This document shows, piece after piece, positions 55,143 through 64,000 of a DNA stretch of 64,000 nucleotides. Under the pieces are notes generated by a model that made no database searches, was not told the origin of the DNA, and saw nothing but the letters and a program-made list of their open reading frames with translations. The translations under genes were made by a program, and so were the position numbers. Source of the DNA: Gilliamella apicola (GTDB lineage Bacteria > Pseudomonadota > Gammaproteobacteria > Enterobacterales > Orbaceae); the NCBI RefSeq assembly GCF_003202915.1, contig NZ_QGLP01000009.1:1-64000 (forward strand). Reading direction: 5' to 3'. Each line of letters begins with the position of its first letter. Within the stretch, counting starts at the first letter, position 1.

Positions 55143-56858
55143 TTATTGTTGACGACGTTTGATAAATTCAACGATATCGTTAACCTTTATCAACTCTTTA
55201 TCGCCACCAGCACGATGTTTATATTCGACATCACCATTATCGAGGTTACGATCACCAATAACAATAGTATGTGGAATACCAATTAATTCAGCATCAGCAA
55301 ACATAACACCTGGGCGCTCTTTTCGGTCATCAAATAATACTTCGATACCAGCGGCTTGAAGATCAGCATAAAGTTTTTCCGCCGTTGCTTGTACTTTTTC
55401 TGATTTGTGCATATTCATTGGAATAATAACAACAGTAAAAGGTGCAATCGCTTCAGGCCATATAATTCCGCGTTCATCATGACATTGTTCAATCGCAGCA
55501 GCAACAATTCGGCTAACGCCAATACCATAACAACCCATGATCATCACATGATTTTGACCATCTTCACCTTGGACAGTTGCTTTCATGGCTTCTGAATATT
55601 TAGTCCCAAGTTGGAAGATATGCCCAACTTCAATGCCTCGTTTAATTTGCAATGTGCCTTTGCCGTCAGGACTAATATCGCCTTCAACCACATTACGAAT
55701 ATCTTCGATACGAGGTAGAGCAACATCGCGTTGCCAATTGATATTAAAGTAATGTTTATGGTCAATATTAGCACCTGCAGCAAAATCACTCATTACTGCG
55801 ACATCACGGTCAATTATAGTTGGCATACTGAGCTTGACCGGCCCTAAAGAGCCAGGTCCTGCATTGACTAAGGCACGAATTTCATCTTCAGTTGCAAACT
55901 CAAGTGGTGATGCCACAATATCAATTTTTTCTGCTTTGATTTCGTTTAACGTATGATCACCACGGACTAATAGAGCCACAAGTTGGTGACCACTCTCTTT
56001 AGTTGCCTTAACCATTAACGTTTTAACGGTTTTTTCAACTGGTATATTGAATTGTGCAACTAATTCATCAATTGTTTTGGCATCAGGCGTATCTATCAAT
56101 TGCATCTCTTTCGTTGGCGCTTGGCGTGTTTGAGTTGGTGCTTGAGCCTGTGCCATTTCAATATTGGCGGCATAATCGGATTCCGTTGAAAAGACGATAT
56201 CATCTTCGCCACTATCCGCTAATACTTGGAATTCATGTGACCAATTACCACCAATTGAGCCAGTATCAGCACGTACCGCTCTAAAATTTAAGCCAGCCCG
56301 AGTAAATACCGCACTGTATGCCTTATACATATCATCGTACGTCTCTTGTAATGACTCTTGCGAGGTGTGGAACGAATATGCATCTTTCATAATAAATTCA
56401 CGTGAACGCATCACACCAAAACGAGGGCGGACTTCGTCGCGGAATTTAGTTTGAATTTGATATACATTAAGCGGTAATTGCTTATAAGAGCTTACTTCAT
56501 TACGAAGTAAGTCAGTGATCACTTCTTCATGAGTTGGCCCTAAGACAAAATCACGATCGCCACGATCTTTAATACGTAATAATTCAGGGCCATATTGTTC
56601 CCAGCGGCCACTTTCTTGCCATATATCGGCAGGTTGTACCACTGGCATTAATACTTCAATTGCACCGGCTTTATTCATTTCTTCACGAACAATATTTTCC
56701 ACTTTTTTTAGTACGCGATAACCAGTGGGCAACCATGTGTACAATCCGGCAGCAACTTTGCGGATCATACCGGCACGTAGCATTAATTGATGACTAATTA
56801 CTTCAGCATCTGCTGGCGTTTCTTTTAATGTAGATAGAAGATATTTACTGGTTCGCAT
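55143..56858 (-). CDS. proS: prolyl-tRNA synthetase (bacterial type)
   Basis: It charges tRNA-Pro. It has 571 residues, the bacterial type with an editing domain inserted between the class II motifs (about residues 240-400). Motif 1 is seen at [20 protein letters not shown], motif 2 at [20 protein letters not shown] and motif 3 at [17 protein letters not shown]. The C-terminal anticodon-binding domain has [20 protein letters not shown]. YbaK at 41.5 kb would edit its Cys-tRNA-Pro product. Confidence 0.98.
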   Translation of the reverse strand: MRTSKYLLSTLKETPADAEVISHQLMLRAGMIRKVAAGLYTWLPTGYRVLKKVENIVREEMNKAGAIEVLMPVVQPADIWQESGRWEQYGPELLRIKDRGDRDFVLGPTHEEVITDLLRNEVSSYKQLPLNVYQIQTKFRDEVRPRFGVMRSREFIMKDAYSFHTSQESLQETYDDMYKAYSAVFTRAGLNFRAVRADTGSIGGNWSHEFQVLADSGEDDIVFSTESDYAANIEMAQAQAPTQTRQAPTKEMQLIDTPDAKTIDELVAQFNIPVEKTVKTLMVKATKESGHQLVALLVRGDHTLNEIKAEKIDIVASPLEFATEDEIRALVNAGPGSLGPVKLSMPTIIDRDVAVMSDFAAGANIDHKHYFNINWQRDVALPRIEDIRNVVEGDISPDGKGTLQIKRGIEVGHIFQLGTKYSEAMKATVQGEDGQNHVMIMGCYGIGVSRIVAAAIEQCHDERGIIWPEAIAPFTVVIIPMNMHKSEKVQATAEKLYADLQAAGIEVLFDDRKERPGVMFADAELIGIPHTIVIGDRNLDNGDVEYKHRAGGDKELIKVNDIVEFIKRRQQ

Positions 56859-57017
56859 ACATTTATCCTGAAAAATAATTTATATATAAATATAATAAAA
56901 ATGTTAGCTAGTTTAGCAGTACCAAGCGCAACACAAAAGTAATTTTATTAGTAAATATGGTTATAAATGTTTATATGTGATAAATTTTCTTTTATTGAGA
57001 ATAAGTTACTAAACAAT

Positions 57018-57416
57018 ATGGACAAATTGAACATACCTAAATTAAAACAACGTTTATTTTTTCTCTTCTTAGCTGTACTTATTTTATATTGGCCGATTAA
57101 ATGTACTAAATATCATCTGTTTGATTTAAGTTATCAAGAGGTATTAGAGTTTTATTGGCGAACTGATGGTTGTAGTCGACTGTCTAATACAAAGGAATAT
57201 ATAATGGAATGTCCTTGTGATAGTTTTATTCAGCCTGATGACCATTTTACCATTACTGATGATGGCGATTTATATTTTGAAAATAAGTTTTATGGTAAAT
57301 TGATATTAAAAGAAAAACCTAGTTTTTTCCACGACACATCTGAAATATTGTCTGGTGGCTTTATGGAAATTATACGGTCAGATTTAGGTGTTGTTTGTTA
57401 CTATGATTCGATATAA
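57018..57416 (+). CDS. small membrane-anchored protein of unknown family, copy 1 of a tandem pair
   Basis: I do not recognise this family. From ATG 57018 it has 132 residues: a short basic start, one membrane segment (LFFLFLAVLILYWPIK, about residues 13-28) and a soluble part of about 100 residues, probably periplasmic, with five cysteines. It shares YHL-D-SYQE after the membrane segment and KEKPSFFH-like plus GG-x-x-I near the end with the next gene. ATG 56967 is an alternative that adds 17 residues; neither start has a clear ribosome binding site. 57018 is preferred by alignment with its paralogue. Confidence 0.6.
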   Translation: MDKLNIPKLKQRLFFLFLAVLILYWPIKCTKYHLFDLSYQEVLEFYWRTDGCSRLSNTKEYIMECPCDSFIQPDDHFTITDDGDLYFENKFYGKLILKEKPSFFHDTSEILSGGFMEIIRSDLGVVCYYDSI

Positions 57417-57458
57417 AAATATTGCGCGGTTTTTTTATTCTATAATTGGCTTTTAAAC

Positions 57459-57470
57459 AACTGTTCCGCA
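57459..57470 (+). repeat. 12-base flank repeat, copy 1 (AACTGTTCCGCA)
   Basis: AACTGTTCCGCA followed by a T run lies 43 bases after the first paralogue. The same 12-mer occurs at 58036-58047 after the second paralogue, so the duplicated unit includes 3' flanking sequence. Confidence 0.7.
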
Positions 57471-57507
57471 TTTTTTATAACTATAAAATTAAGATAAAAG
57501 AACCTTT

Positions 57508-57933
57508 ATGCAAAAACGTCAAACTGTCATATATAAATTAGTGCATTATTTATTTTTCCTTTTTTTGATTGCACTGGTTTTATATTTTCCTTCTAAAATT
57601 GTCACATATCATTTGGTTGATTTTAGTTATCAAGAAATTACCAACGAAATGTGGATAGAAGATCGCTGTTATTATCCGGGCGAGTCGGAAAATGATAAAT
57701 ATGACTATGGCAAAAACTGTAAAACTTGCCAACAAATAGTCCCAGCAGATGCAGATAAACAGGATTTTTATATTAAAGAGGGAAATAAATATCTTATTGG
57801 TATTGATAGATTACGAAAAGTTTATTTAAAGAAAAAACCAGATTTTTTCCACATAGATAGGTTTACTGGTGGAGAGTTACATATTTTAGATTATGATACA
57901 GGTATTACCTGTACTTATTATTCATATGAATAA
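57508..57933 (+). CDS. small membrane-anchored protein of unknown family, copy 2 of a tandem pair
   Basis: A 141-residue paralogue of the preceding gene. The layout is the same: a basic start, a membrane segment (LFFLFLIALVLYFPSK), YHLVDFSYQEI, a cysteine-containing soluble domain (C54, C71, C74 and a C near the end) and LKKKPDFFHIDRFTGGEL-type ending. The central region has diverged strongly from copy 1, while the membrane edge and the C-terminal third are kept. AAAAGAACC lies before the ATG. No conserved catalytic motif is visible. Function is not assigned. Confidence 0.65.
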   Translation: MQKRQTVIYKLVHYLFFLFLIALVLYFPSKIVTYHLVDFSYQEITNEMWIEDRCYYPGESENDKYDYGKNCKTCQQIVPADADKQDFYIKEGNKYLIGIDRLRKVYLKKKPDFFHIDRFTGGELHILDYDTGITCTYYSYE

Positions 57934-58035
57934 TTTGCTAAGAAATGATAATAATCAAATAAGTGCGCTAAGTAAGAGTTGGTTTCACAAAATTATATAA
58001 CTAGCGGTTTTCAATCTAAAATTTTCTTTCAAAAA

Positions 58036-58047
58036 AACTGTTCCGCA
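58036..58047 (+). repeat. 12-base flank repeat, copy 2 (AACTGTTCCGCA)
   Basis: The second copy lies 103 bases after the second paralogue and is again followed by a T-rich stretch. No third gene copy follows before sdaA. Confidence 0.7.
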
Positions 58048-58196
58048 ACTTTTTATTAAAATTTATTTTAGGATGAAGATTTAATCTCAATTAATGGCTT
58101 GATTCGGCAATTGTTATCACCATAATATAGCACTAAATATAAGTCGTTTGTTTATTTATAAACTAGAGCAAGTCGAAGATTACAAAAAGGGATAAC

Positions 58197-59555
58197 ATGG
58201 GTTCGGTTTTTGATATATTCAAAATTGGTTTAGGTCCTTCAAGTTCACACACCGTTGGTCCAATGCGAGCAGGTAAAGCATTTGTTGATGAGCTTATTGA
58301 TAATGGACAAATGTCGTTAGTGACTAAAATTGTGGCCGATATATATGGTTCTTTGTCACTGACGGGGAAAGGCCACCATACTGATATTGCAATTATACTT
58401 GGATTAGCTGGCGAAAAACCTGATACCGTCAATATTGACCAGATCCCGCATTTTATTCAAACTATCAATCACTGTCGTAAACTACCAATATATAACGGTA
58501 AATACCAAGTTGATTTTTCCTGCGAGAGTATTATCTTTCATTCTACCTTTTTACCACTACATGAAAATGGTATGACGTTAAGCGCTTATCATGATGATCA
58601 GCTTATCGCCCAAAAAACTTATTATTCCGTGGGTGGGGGCAAAATTGTTGAAGAGGCGTTATTTGCCCAACAAGATCAGAATGCGGTTAAGCTACCTTAC
58701 CCTTTTTCTAGCGCAGCACAGTTATTGAGCCATTGTGATGATAATTCGCTGTCGGTATCCAGTATTGTGCTAAAAAATGAGTTACAACTGCACAGTTATG
58801 ATGAAATAGTAAATTATTTTTCTTTAGCTGGCCAAACAATGCTTGATTGTATTAAACGAGGTATGAATACCGAAGGATTATTACCGGGTGCGCTAAAGGT
58901 TCCGCGTCGAGCAAATGCGCTTTATCGGCAATTATTAACTAGCAAAAGTAATAATGATCCAATGATTGTTATTGATTGGATAAATATGTTTGCGCTAGCG
59001 GTTAGTGAAGAAAATGCTGCCGGTGGCAGAGTAGTAACAGCACCAACCAATGGCGCTTGTGGCATCATTCCTGCAGTACTTGCATATTATGATAAATTTA
59101 TTGATCCGGTATCCACAGATATTTTTATTCGCTATTTTTTAACTTGCGGAGCCATCGGATTACTTTATCAAAAAAATGCTTCTATTTCTGGTGCAGAAGT
59201 TGGTTGCCAAGGTGAAGTTGGCGTAGCTTGTTCAATGGCGGCGGCTGGTTTAGCTGAATTGTTGGGCGGTAATCCTCAGCAGGTTTGTATGGCTGCCGAA
59301 ATTGGTATGGAGCATAATTTAGGGTTAACTTGTGATCCGGTTGATGGTCAAGTGCAAGTTCCGTGTATTGAGCGCAATGCGATTGCTGCAGTCAAAGCAA
59401 TTAATGCGACGCGTATGGCATTAAGACGTACTACGGCGGCGATTGTATCGCTTGATAAGGTGATTGAAACAATGTACGAAACTGGCAAGGATATGAATGC
59501 TAAGTATCGAGAGACATCACGCGGTGGGTTAGCAATTACCGTTCATTGTAGTTAG
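58197..59555 (+). CDS. sdaA: L-serine ammonia-lyase (serine deaminase), iron-sulfur type
   Basis: It converts L-serine to pyruvate and ammonia with an oxygen-sensitive 4Fe-4S cluster. It has 452 residues. The N-terminus [20 protein letters not shown] and [20 protein letters not shown] are diagnostic. Candidate cluster cysteines are in [30 protein letters not shown] and [15 protein letters not shown] precedes the ATG. It is set as sdaA; sdaB is an equally possible name because no sdaC transporter is adjacent. serA at 36 kb acts in the opposite direction. Confidence 0.95.
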   Translation: MGSVFDIFKIGLGPSSSHTVGPMRAGKAFVDELIDNGQMSLVTKIVADIYGSLSLTGKGHHTDIAIILGLAGEKPDTVNIDQIPHFIQTINHCRKLPIYNGKYQVDFSCESIIFHSTFLPLHENGMTLSAYHDDQLIAQKTYYSVGGGKIVEEALFAQQDQNAVKLPYPFSSAAQLLSHCDDNSLSVSSIVLKNELQLHSYDEIVNYFSLAGQTMLDCIKRGMNTEGLLPGALKVPRRANALYRQLLTSKSNNDPMIVIDWINMFALAVSEENAAGGRVVTAPTNGACGIIPAVLAYYDKFIDPVSTDIFIRYFLTCGAIGLLYQKNASISGAEVGCQGEVGVACSMAAAGLAELLGGNPQQVCMAAEIGMEHNLGLTCDPVDGQVQVPCIERNAIAAVKAINATRMALRRTTAAIVSLDKVIETMYETGKDMNAKYRETSRGGLAITVHCS

Positions 59556-59579
59556 TCATTAAGTTTACAACTCAAAATT

Positions 59580-59599
59580 CGCCGATTTTGTATTCGGCG
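59580..59599. terminator. hairpin between convergent sdaA and nnr
   Basis: CGCCGA and TCGGCG form a 6-bp GC-rich stem extended by weaker A-T pairs, in the gap between the two convergent genes. On the minus strand it is followed by ATTTTG. Confidence 0.6.
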
Positions 59600-59671
59600 A
59601 CATAATCTTATTATCATCTTCCTTGATTATAAACCCTTACTCGATATACAAAATTATGGTTATTTTTATAG

Positions 59672-61156
59672 CTATACAGATAATACTTGGTTGAGACTAT
59701 CAATGATATCACTGGCTAATAAACTATATTTATTTTGTTTTTTTAGAGATGCATCACCAGCTAGCCCATGTAAGTAAACACTTACTGAAGCAGCCGTAGT
59801 TGGTGGTAAATGTTGAGCGATAAGCCCTGCCATAACCCCAGTTAACACATCTCCGCTACCGCCGGTTGCCATACCACTATTACCAGTTTGATTAATATAA
59901 GTAGCTTGTTCAGGCATAGCGACAATCGTTTTGGCATCTTTTAATACGCAGATTAGTCGATAGTCTTGTGCAAATTTTTTAGCAGTAGGAATTAGATTAT
60001 CTTTTATTTTTTCAATTGGTTGATTAATTAATCTTGCCATTTCACCCAAATGCGGAGTGACAATAATCGTTGATTGTACTAGTTGCAATAATTTTATATT
60101 TTGTGCTAAAACATTAATTCCATCTGCATCAATGATTATAGGAACCGTTGCATGTTTTAATACATGCGATAAGATTTTGTGAGTATCATCGGATAGTCCC
60201 ATTCCTGGTCCAATAACAATGACAGACGCCCAATCGATAAGTTCTTTAAGTATTTTGGTATCAATATTATTGACAATAAATGGCGTGAGTAATAGTTCAG
60301 GTAGTTGGGTTAATAAGATATCCCGATTGGATATTGGTGTGTAAATACGTACTAATCCAGCTCCGGTTTTATAAGCAGCTTTCGCTGCAAAGTAGGCAGC
60401 TCCTGACATATTTTCTGAACCGGCAATAACTAACACTTTGCCATGATTACCTTTATGACTGTTATTTAATCTGCGCGGCAATAATTGAGGTAATTCACTG
60501 GATTGGTAAGTGTAATGACTTGCTGGACTAGTTGCATAGATACCTATGTCGGCAATAATGACTTCGCCAGCCAATTCAACGCCCGGATAAAGTGATAAAC
60601 CTATTTTTGAATAGGCAAAAGTTACTGTTTGTTTTGCTTTAATCGCCGTACCAAGAATTTTACCTGTATCGCAGCAAAGTCCCGAAGGAATATCAATAGC
60701 AAGCACATCGACATTGCTGTGATTTATTCGTTCGATCGTGTGAAGAAAATCACCGGTAACAAAGCGATTAAGCCCTATACCAAAAATAGCATCAACAATA
60801 GTCGTATATTGGCTAAACGATTCGGCCAAAGACGTAATAAATTTAATATTATAATTTTGAGCTATTTTAATTTGTTGTGAAGTTTCGTCAGATACATTTT
60901 CTGCTTCACCAATCAAGTATACATCAACATCAATATGCTGCAATTTAAGTAAGCGAGCGACAGCAATACCATCACCACCATTATTACCATAGCCACATAC
61001 TACCGCGACTTTGTTTAAATTATAGCCATTGATATTGAGTTGATTTACTACAGCTAACGCAGCCCGTTCCATTAATACTAGTGAAGGTAAGCCTATTGTA
61101 TTTGAAGTATAAGCATCATAATGCTTCATTTCAGATGAGGTGACTAAGTATTGCAT
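59672..61156 (-). CDS. nnr: bifunctional NAD(P)H-hydrate epimerase / ADP-dependent dehydratase Nnr
   Basis: It repairs hydrated NADH and NADPH. It has 494 residues. The N-terminal YjeF_N epimerase domain (about 1-215) has VCGYGNNGGDGIAVARLL and FGIGLNRFVTGDF. The C-terminal dehydratase domain has HKGNHGKVLVIAGSENMSGA, then VTPHLGEMARLI and TGGSGDVLTGVMAGLIAQ, which carries the catalytic aspartate. It lacks its usual partner tsaE; here it follows mpl. Confidence 0.95.
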   Translation of the reverse strand: MQYLVTSSEMKHYDAYTSNTIGLPSLVLMERAALAVVNQLNINGYNLNKVAVVCGYGNNGGDGIAVARLLKLQHIDVDVYLIGEAENVSDETSQQIKIAQNYNIKFITSLAESFSQYTTIVDAIFGIGLNRFVTGDFLHTIERINHSNVDVLAIDIPSGLCCDTGKILGTAIKAKQTVTFAYSKIGLSLYPGVELAGEVIIADIGIYATSPASHYTYQSSELPQLLPRRLNNSHKGNHGKVLVIAGSENMSGAAYFAAKAAYKTGAGLVRIYTPISNRDILLTQLPELLLTPFIVNNIDTKILKELIDWASVIVIGPGMGLSDDTHKILSHVLKHATVPIIIDADGINVLAQNIKLLQLVQSTIIVTPHLGEMARLINQPIEKIKDNLIPTAKKFAQDYRLICVLKDAKTIVAMPEQATYINQTGNSGMATGGSGDVLTGVMAGLIAQHLPPTTAASVSVYLHGLAGDASLKKQNKYSLLASDIIDSLNQVLSV

Positions 61157-61226
61157 AAGACTGCCTCTAACTGTAAATGAGATGCCACGTTAAGTGGCAA
61201 AATCATAAAGGTAAATTAATCATGGA

Positions 61227-62621
61227 TTAGATTAATGGTTCTTCATCTAGTAGCTCTTTTAATTGCTGTTTTTGTAAACTTTCTAAAATTTTATTATGAA
61301 TTCCATTAAAACCACCATTACTCATAATTAAAATGGCATCGGTAGGTTTTGCTGCTTTGGTTATCATTTCAACTAATAAGTCTATATCGCCGCTCCAATA
61401 TGCTGGTTGGATACAAGCATCTACGACATCAGCAACTAACCATGGTAGTTGTTCAGGTTGAAAAATAAATATCTCATCCGCTCGACCTAATGATGGGGCA
61501 AGTTCGTCTTTGGATATCCCTAATTTCATAGTATTAGATCGCGGCTCTAATACCGCTAAAATTCGCCTGTTAGCGCCAATTTTACTGCGCAATGCTTCTA
61601 ATGTTGCTAATATTGCGGTTGGATGATGAGCAAAATCATCGTAAATTTCAATATTATTAACTTCTCCGTATAGCTCTAAACGTCTTTTAGCATTTAAAAA
61701 TGATCCTAAAGCTAAACACGCATCTACGGGCTCAATACCAACATTGTGTGCAGCAGCAATAGCCATTAAAGCATTATGCATATTATGTTCACCAACTAAA
61801 GAGTAGTTAACTTCACCCACTTTTTTATTGTTATAATAAACGGCAAAGTTGCTAGCATCATTAGCGATTTTTTTGGCTAACCAACCTTCTTCAGATTCTG
61901 TAAAGCTCTGTTCACTCCAACAACCTTTTGCTAATACTTGTTTTATATTGGTATCTTCTTGAGGTGAAATAATCAATCCTTTACTTGGTACTAAACGAAC
62001 TAGGTGATGGAACTGTTTTTGGATTGAACTAAGATCATCAAAAATATCAGCATGATCAAATTCCAAATTATTCATAATTAGTGTTTTGGGGCAATAGTGC
62101 ATAAATTTAGAACGTTTATCAAAGAATGAACTATCATATTCATCTGCTTCAATAACGAAAAAATTGCCTTCACCTAACCTTGCTGATAACTCAAAATTAC
62201 CCGGTACACCACCAATGACAAAACCTTGTTTGTAGCCCTGTTTTTCTAAAATCCAGTTAACCATGCCTGCTGTTGTTGTTTTGCCATGAGTGCCGGCAAC
62301 AGCAATAACCCAACGGTTTTTTAATACATTATCGTGTAGCCATTGTGGCGCAGAAACGTAAGGAATATTATTGTCTAAAATGTATTCAACACAAGGATTA
62401 CCTCTGGATAGCGCATTGCCAATAATGACTAGATCTGGCGTTGGCGTTAATTGTGAAGGATCATCCCCTTCGATAATATCAATATGCTCTTTTTGTAACA
62501 GCGTACTCATTGGTGGGTAAACATTTTTATCTGATCCGGTTACTTTATGGCCTAATGAACGAGCTATTAATGCAATGCCGCCCATAAATGTCCCGCAAAT
62601 CCCAAGAATATGAATATGCAT
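61227..62621 (-). CDS. mpl: UDP-N-acetylmuramate:L-alanyl-gamma-D-glutamyl-meso-DAP ligase Mpl
   Basis: Mpl attaches recycled murein tripeptide to UDP-MurNAc. It has 464 residues of the Mur ligase family. The N-terminus MHIHILGICGTFMGGIALIA and the ATP-binding VAGTHGKTTTAGMVNW are clear. NNLEFDHADIF and DDFAHHPTAI are further ligase motifs. Together with Nnr it forms a minus-strand pair separated by 70 bases containing a small GCCAC/GTGGC hairpin. Confidence 0.95.
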   Translation of the reverse strand: MHIHILGICGTFMGGIALIARSLGHKVTGSDKNVYPPMSTLLQKEHIDIIEGDDPSQLTPTPDLVIIGNALSRGNPCVEYILDNNIPYVSAPQWLHDNVLKNRWVIAVAGTHGKTTTAGMVNWILEKQGYKQGFVIGGVPGNFELSARLGEGNFFVIEADEYDSSFFDKRSKFMHYCPKTLIMNNLEFDHADIFDDLSSIQKQFHHLVRLVPSKGLIISPQEDTNIKQVLAKGCWSEQSFTESEEGWLAKKIANDASNFAVYYNNKKVGEVNYSLVGEHNMHNALMAIAAAHNVGIEPVDACLALGSFLNAKRRLELYGEVNNIEIYDDFAHHPTAILATLEALRSKIGANRRILAVLEPRSNTMKLGISKDELAPSLGRADEIFIFQPEQLPWLVADVVDACIQPAYWSGDIDLLVEMITKAAKPTDAILIMSNGGFNGIHNKILESLQKQQLKELLDEEPLI

Positions 62622-62742
62622 TTTTTGTCCTTACTATTATATAAATTTTACTGATGATAAAACTATTGTTTTGCGCGCTAGATTTTTATGGTTAATAGAT
62701 GTTGTTTTTTGATATCTCTCAATTATAGTCGATTTTAATAGT

Positions 62743-64000
62743 TTATGCGATAGGCCAAATATGCCTTATCATTAAGTTTAGCGTTTGATTACCACGAAAT
62801 TCATTCACATCTAATTGATAAACAATTTTTGCATTTTTTATTGTATGGTCTGGCCAGTGGTTTAAATTGACATTAAAACATATCCCTTCAATTATAGGGC
62901 CGCCGTTTTTAGGTTCGAGTACCAATTTAAGGTGCTTCTCGCCAAATAAGCGTTGTTGATGAATAATAAATTCACCATCAAATGTCGGTTCGATAAACCC
63001 TTCGCCCCAAGGGCCGGATTCTTTTAATTGCTTAGCGATTGAGTAATTGAAATCTTGATTATCGATTTCACCATCGGTTTCAATGATTTGTTCGAGTACA
63101 TCTAAATCGAGTTGTTCAGTTATCAATGCTTCAAAAAGTGCGCTAAATTGATCTAAATCTTTTTCTTGAATACTTAATCCAGCAGCCATGGCATGCCCAC
63201 CAAAGCTAACTAAAATATCGGGATATCTCTGATTAAGTTCATCGAGTATGTCTCGTAAGTGAATCCCTTCAATTGATCGTCCGGAACCTTTTAATAATCC
63301 ATCTTCAGTAGAGGCAAAACATATAACTGGACGATAATGTTTATCTTTCAAACGTGCCGATACAATACCGATAATACCTTGATGCCACTGCGAATGATGT
63401 ACAACTAATGCGTTCGGAAAAGTAGAATTTTTCTGTTCTATTTGTTCAATATAGGATAACGCTTCTTGATACATTGTTTGTTCAATCAATTTCCGATCAT
63501 GATTAAGAGTATCAAGATCGGTTGCTTGTTTAATGGCACTATCATAATCTTCACATAGCAGTAATTCCACACTAAGCGACATACTATCCATTCGTCCAGC
63601 TGCATTTAGTCTTGGAGCTATGTAATAGGCAAGATCTGTGGAAGTCAACGTAAGTGGATCTCGTCTAGATATATCTAATAATGCTTTGATTCCTTCACAA
63701 CAATAACCGGCTCGAATACGGCTAATACCTTGATGTACCAATATGCGATTATTGAGGTCAAGCTTTACCACATCGGCAATAGTGCCAAGTGCAACTAAGT
63801 CCAGCAAGCAGGCAATGTTATATTCTGCTAAATTATGGTTAGCAAACCAGTTTTCTTTACGCAGTTTTGCTCGTAACGCCAACATAAAATAAAAAGCCAC
63901 ACCAACACCTGCTAAGTTTTTTGAAGGAAAAGTGCAGTTTGGCAAATTAGGATTGATAATCGCATCCGCCGCGGGTAGTTGTTCTGGGCATAAGTGGTGG
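62743..64000 (-). CDS. recJ: single-stranded-DNA-specific exonuclease RecJ, C-terminal part (runs off the window)
   Basis: RecJ degrades single-stranded DNA 5'-to-3' in recombination and mismatch repair. The frame stays open to the window edge, where the last codons read HHLCPEQLPAADAIINPN, the DHH-region of RecJ. The N-terminal DHH domain lies outside. Within the window are LVALGTIADVVKLDLNNRIL, the APRLNAAGRMDS block (DHHA1 part) and GRSIEGIHLRDIL with SFGGHAMAAGLSI. A TTG at 63945 is internal, not the start. At least 419 residues are present of a usual 575 or so. Confidence 0.95.
   Translation of the reverse strand, partial: HHLCPEQLPAADAIINPNLPNCTFPSKNLAGVGVAFYFMLALRAKLRKENWFANHNLAEYNIACLLDLVALGTIADVVKLDLNNRILVHQGISRIRAGYCCEGIKALLDISRRDPLTLTSTDLAYYIAPRLNAAGRMDSMSLSVELLLCEDYDSAIKQATDLDTLNHDRKLIEQTMYQEALSYIEQIEQKNSTFPNALVVHHSQWHQGIIGIVSARLKDKHYRPVICFASTEDGLLKGSGRSIEGIHLRDILDELNQRYPDILVSFGGHAMAAGLSIQEKDLDQFSALFEALITEQLDLDVLEQIIETDGEIDNQDFNYSIAKQLKESGPWGEGFIEPTFDGEFIIHQQRLFGEKHLKLVLEPKNGGPIIEGICFNVNLNHWPDHTIKNAKIVYQLDVNEFRGNQTLNLMIRHIWPIA

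Noticed and set aside
63943-63945. TTG 63945 as the start of a complete recJ
   Set aside because: The frame stays open to the window edge and continues with conserved RecJ residues, so the gene is cut by the window, not truncated.

Overview
The window reads as chromosome of an AT-rich gammaproteobacterium. Gene content and order are enterobacteria-like: serA-rpiA-argP, lpoA-yraN-diaA, hemE-yjaG-hupA, glyQ-glyS, envC-yibQ and rpmB-rpmG, plus MutH, ArgP and the srl operon. Base composition is low in GC, and several genes that E. coli keeps inside these clusters are absent (ptsP between rppH and lgt, nfi between hemE and yjaG, gutQ after srlR). A sugar-fermenting, host-associated lineage such as the Orbaceae (Gilliamella-like bee-gut bacteria) fits best. 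That placement is inference; no 16S sequence is present.

Layout. 1-144: the 3' part of a 5S rRNA and the rrn terminator. 0.2-12.4 kb: housekeeping genes on the + strand (YgjV-like, rppH-lgt-thyA, lpxL, rlmM-lpoA-yraN-diaA, gyrA, gltP). 12.5-16.8 kb: a minus-strand sugar operon (DeoR regulator, AlsE-type epimerase, PfkB kinase, FHS permease, VOC protein), best explained as uptake of a ketose such as D-allulose and its conversion to fructose-6-P. 17.1-21.5 kb: rpmB-rpmG, a shikimate dehydrogenase homologue, a YdiL/Aca2-like DNA-binding protein, aroL and argA. 21.6-24.1 kb: an orphan UlaA-type PTS EIIC, followed by 1.26 kb without a gene that holds a 203-bp tandem repeat array. 24.1-29.2 kb: an L-sorbose PTS operon (sorF-B-A-M-E with sorC). 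29.4-31.4 kb: mutH, an FMN reductase and dps. 31.6-35.8 kb: the complete glucitol operon srlA-E-B-D-M-R. 36-64 kb: housekeeping genes (serA, rpiA, argP, hemE, yjaG, hupA, ybaK, glyQS, envC, yibQ, rapZ, rdgB, rluA, dsbB, rluC, bepA, proS, sdaA, nnr, mpl, recJ 3' part), with a lipoprotein phosphatase and a tandem pair of unrecognised small membrane proteins among them.

How it fits together. The sor cluster makes D-glucitol-6-phosphate from L-sorbose-1-phosphate (SorE) but has no sorD. The neighbouring srl cluster supplies SrlD, which oxidises the same intermediate to fructose-6-phosphate. The 12.5-16.8 kb operon should also end in fructose-6-phosphate. CRP-like sites lie upstream of that operon and of the orphan EIIC, and a half-site lies upstream of srlA, so the sugar genes look catabolite controlled.

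The least explained items are the 203-bp tandem repeats, the two small paralogous membrane proteins with a repeated 3' flank, the orphan Aca2/YdiL-like regulator, and the operator-like arrays in front of the sugar operons.
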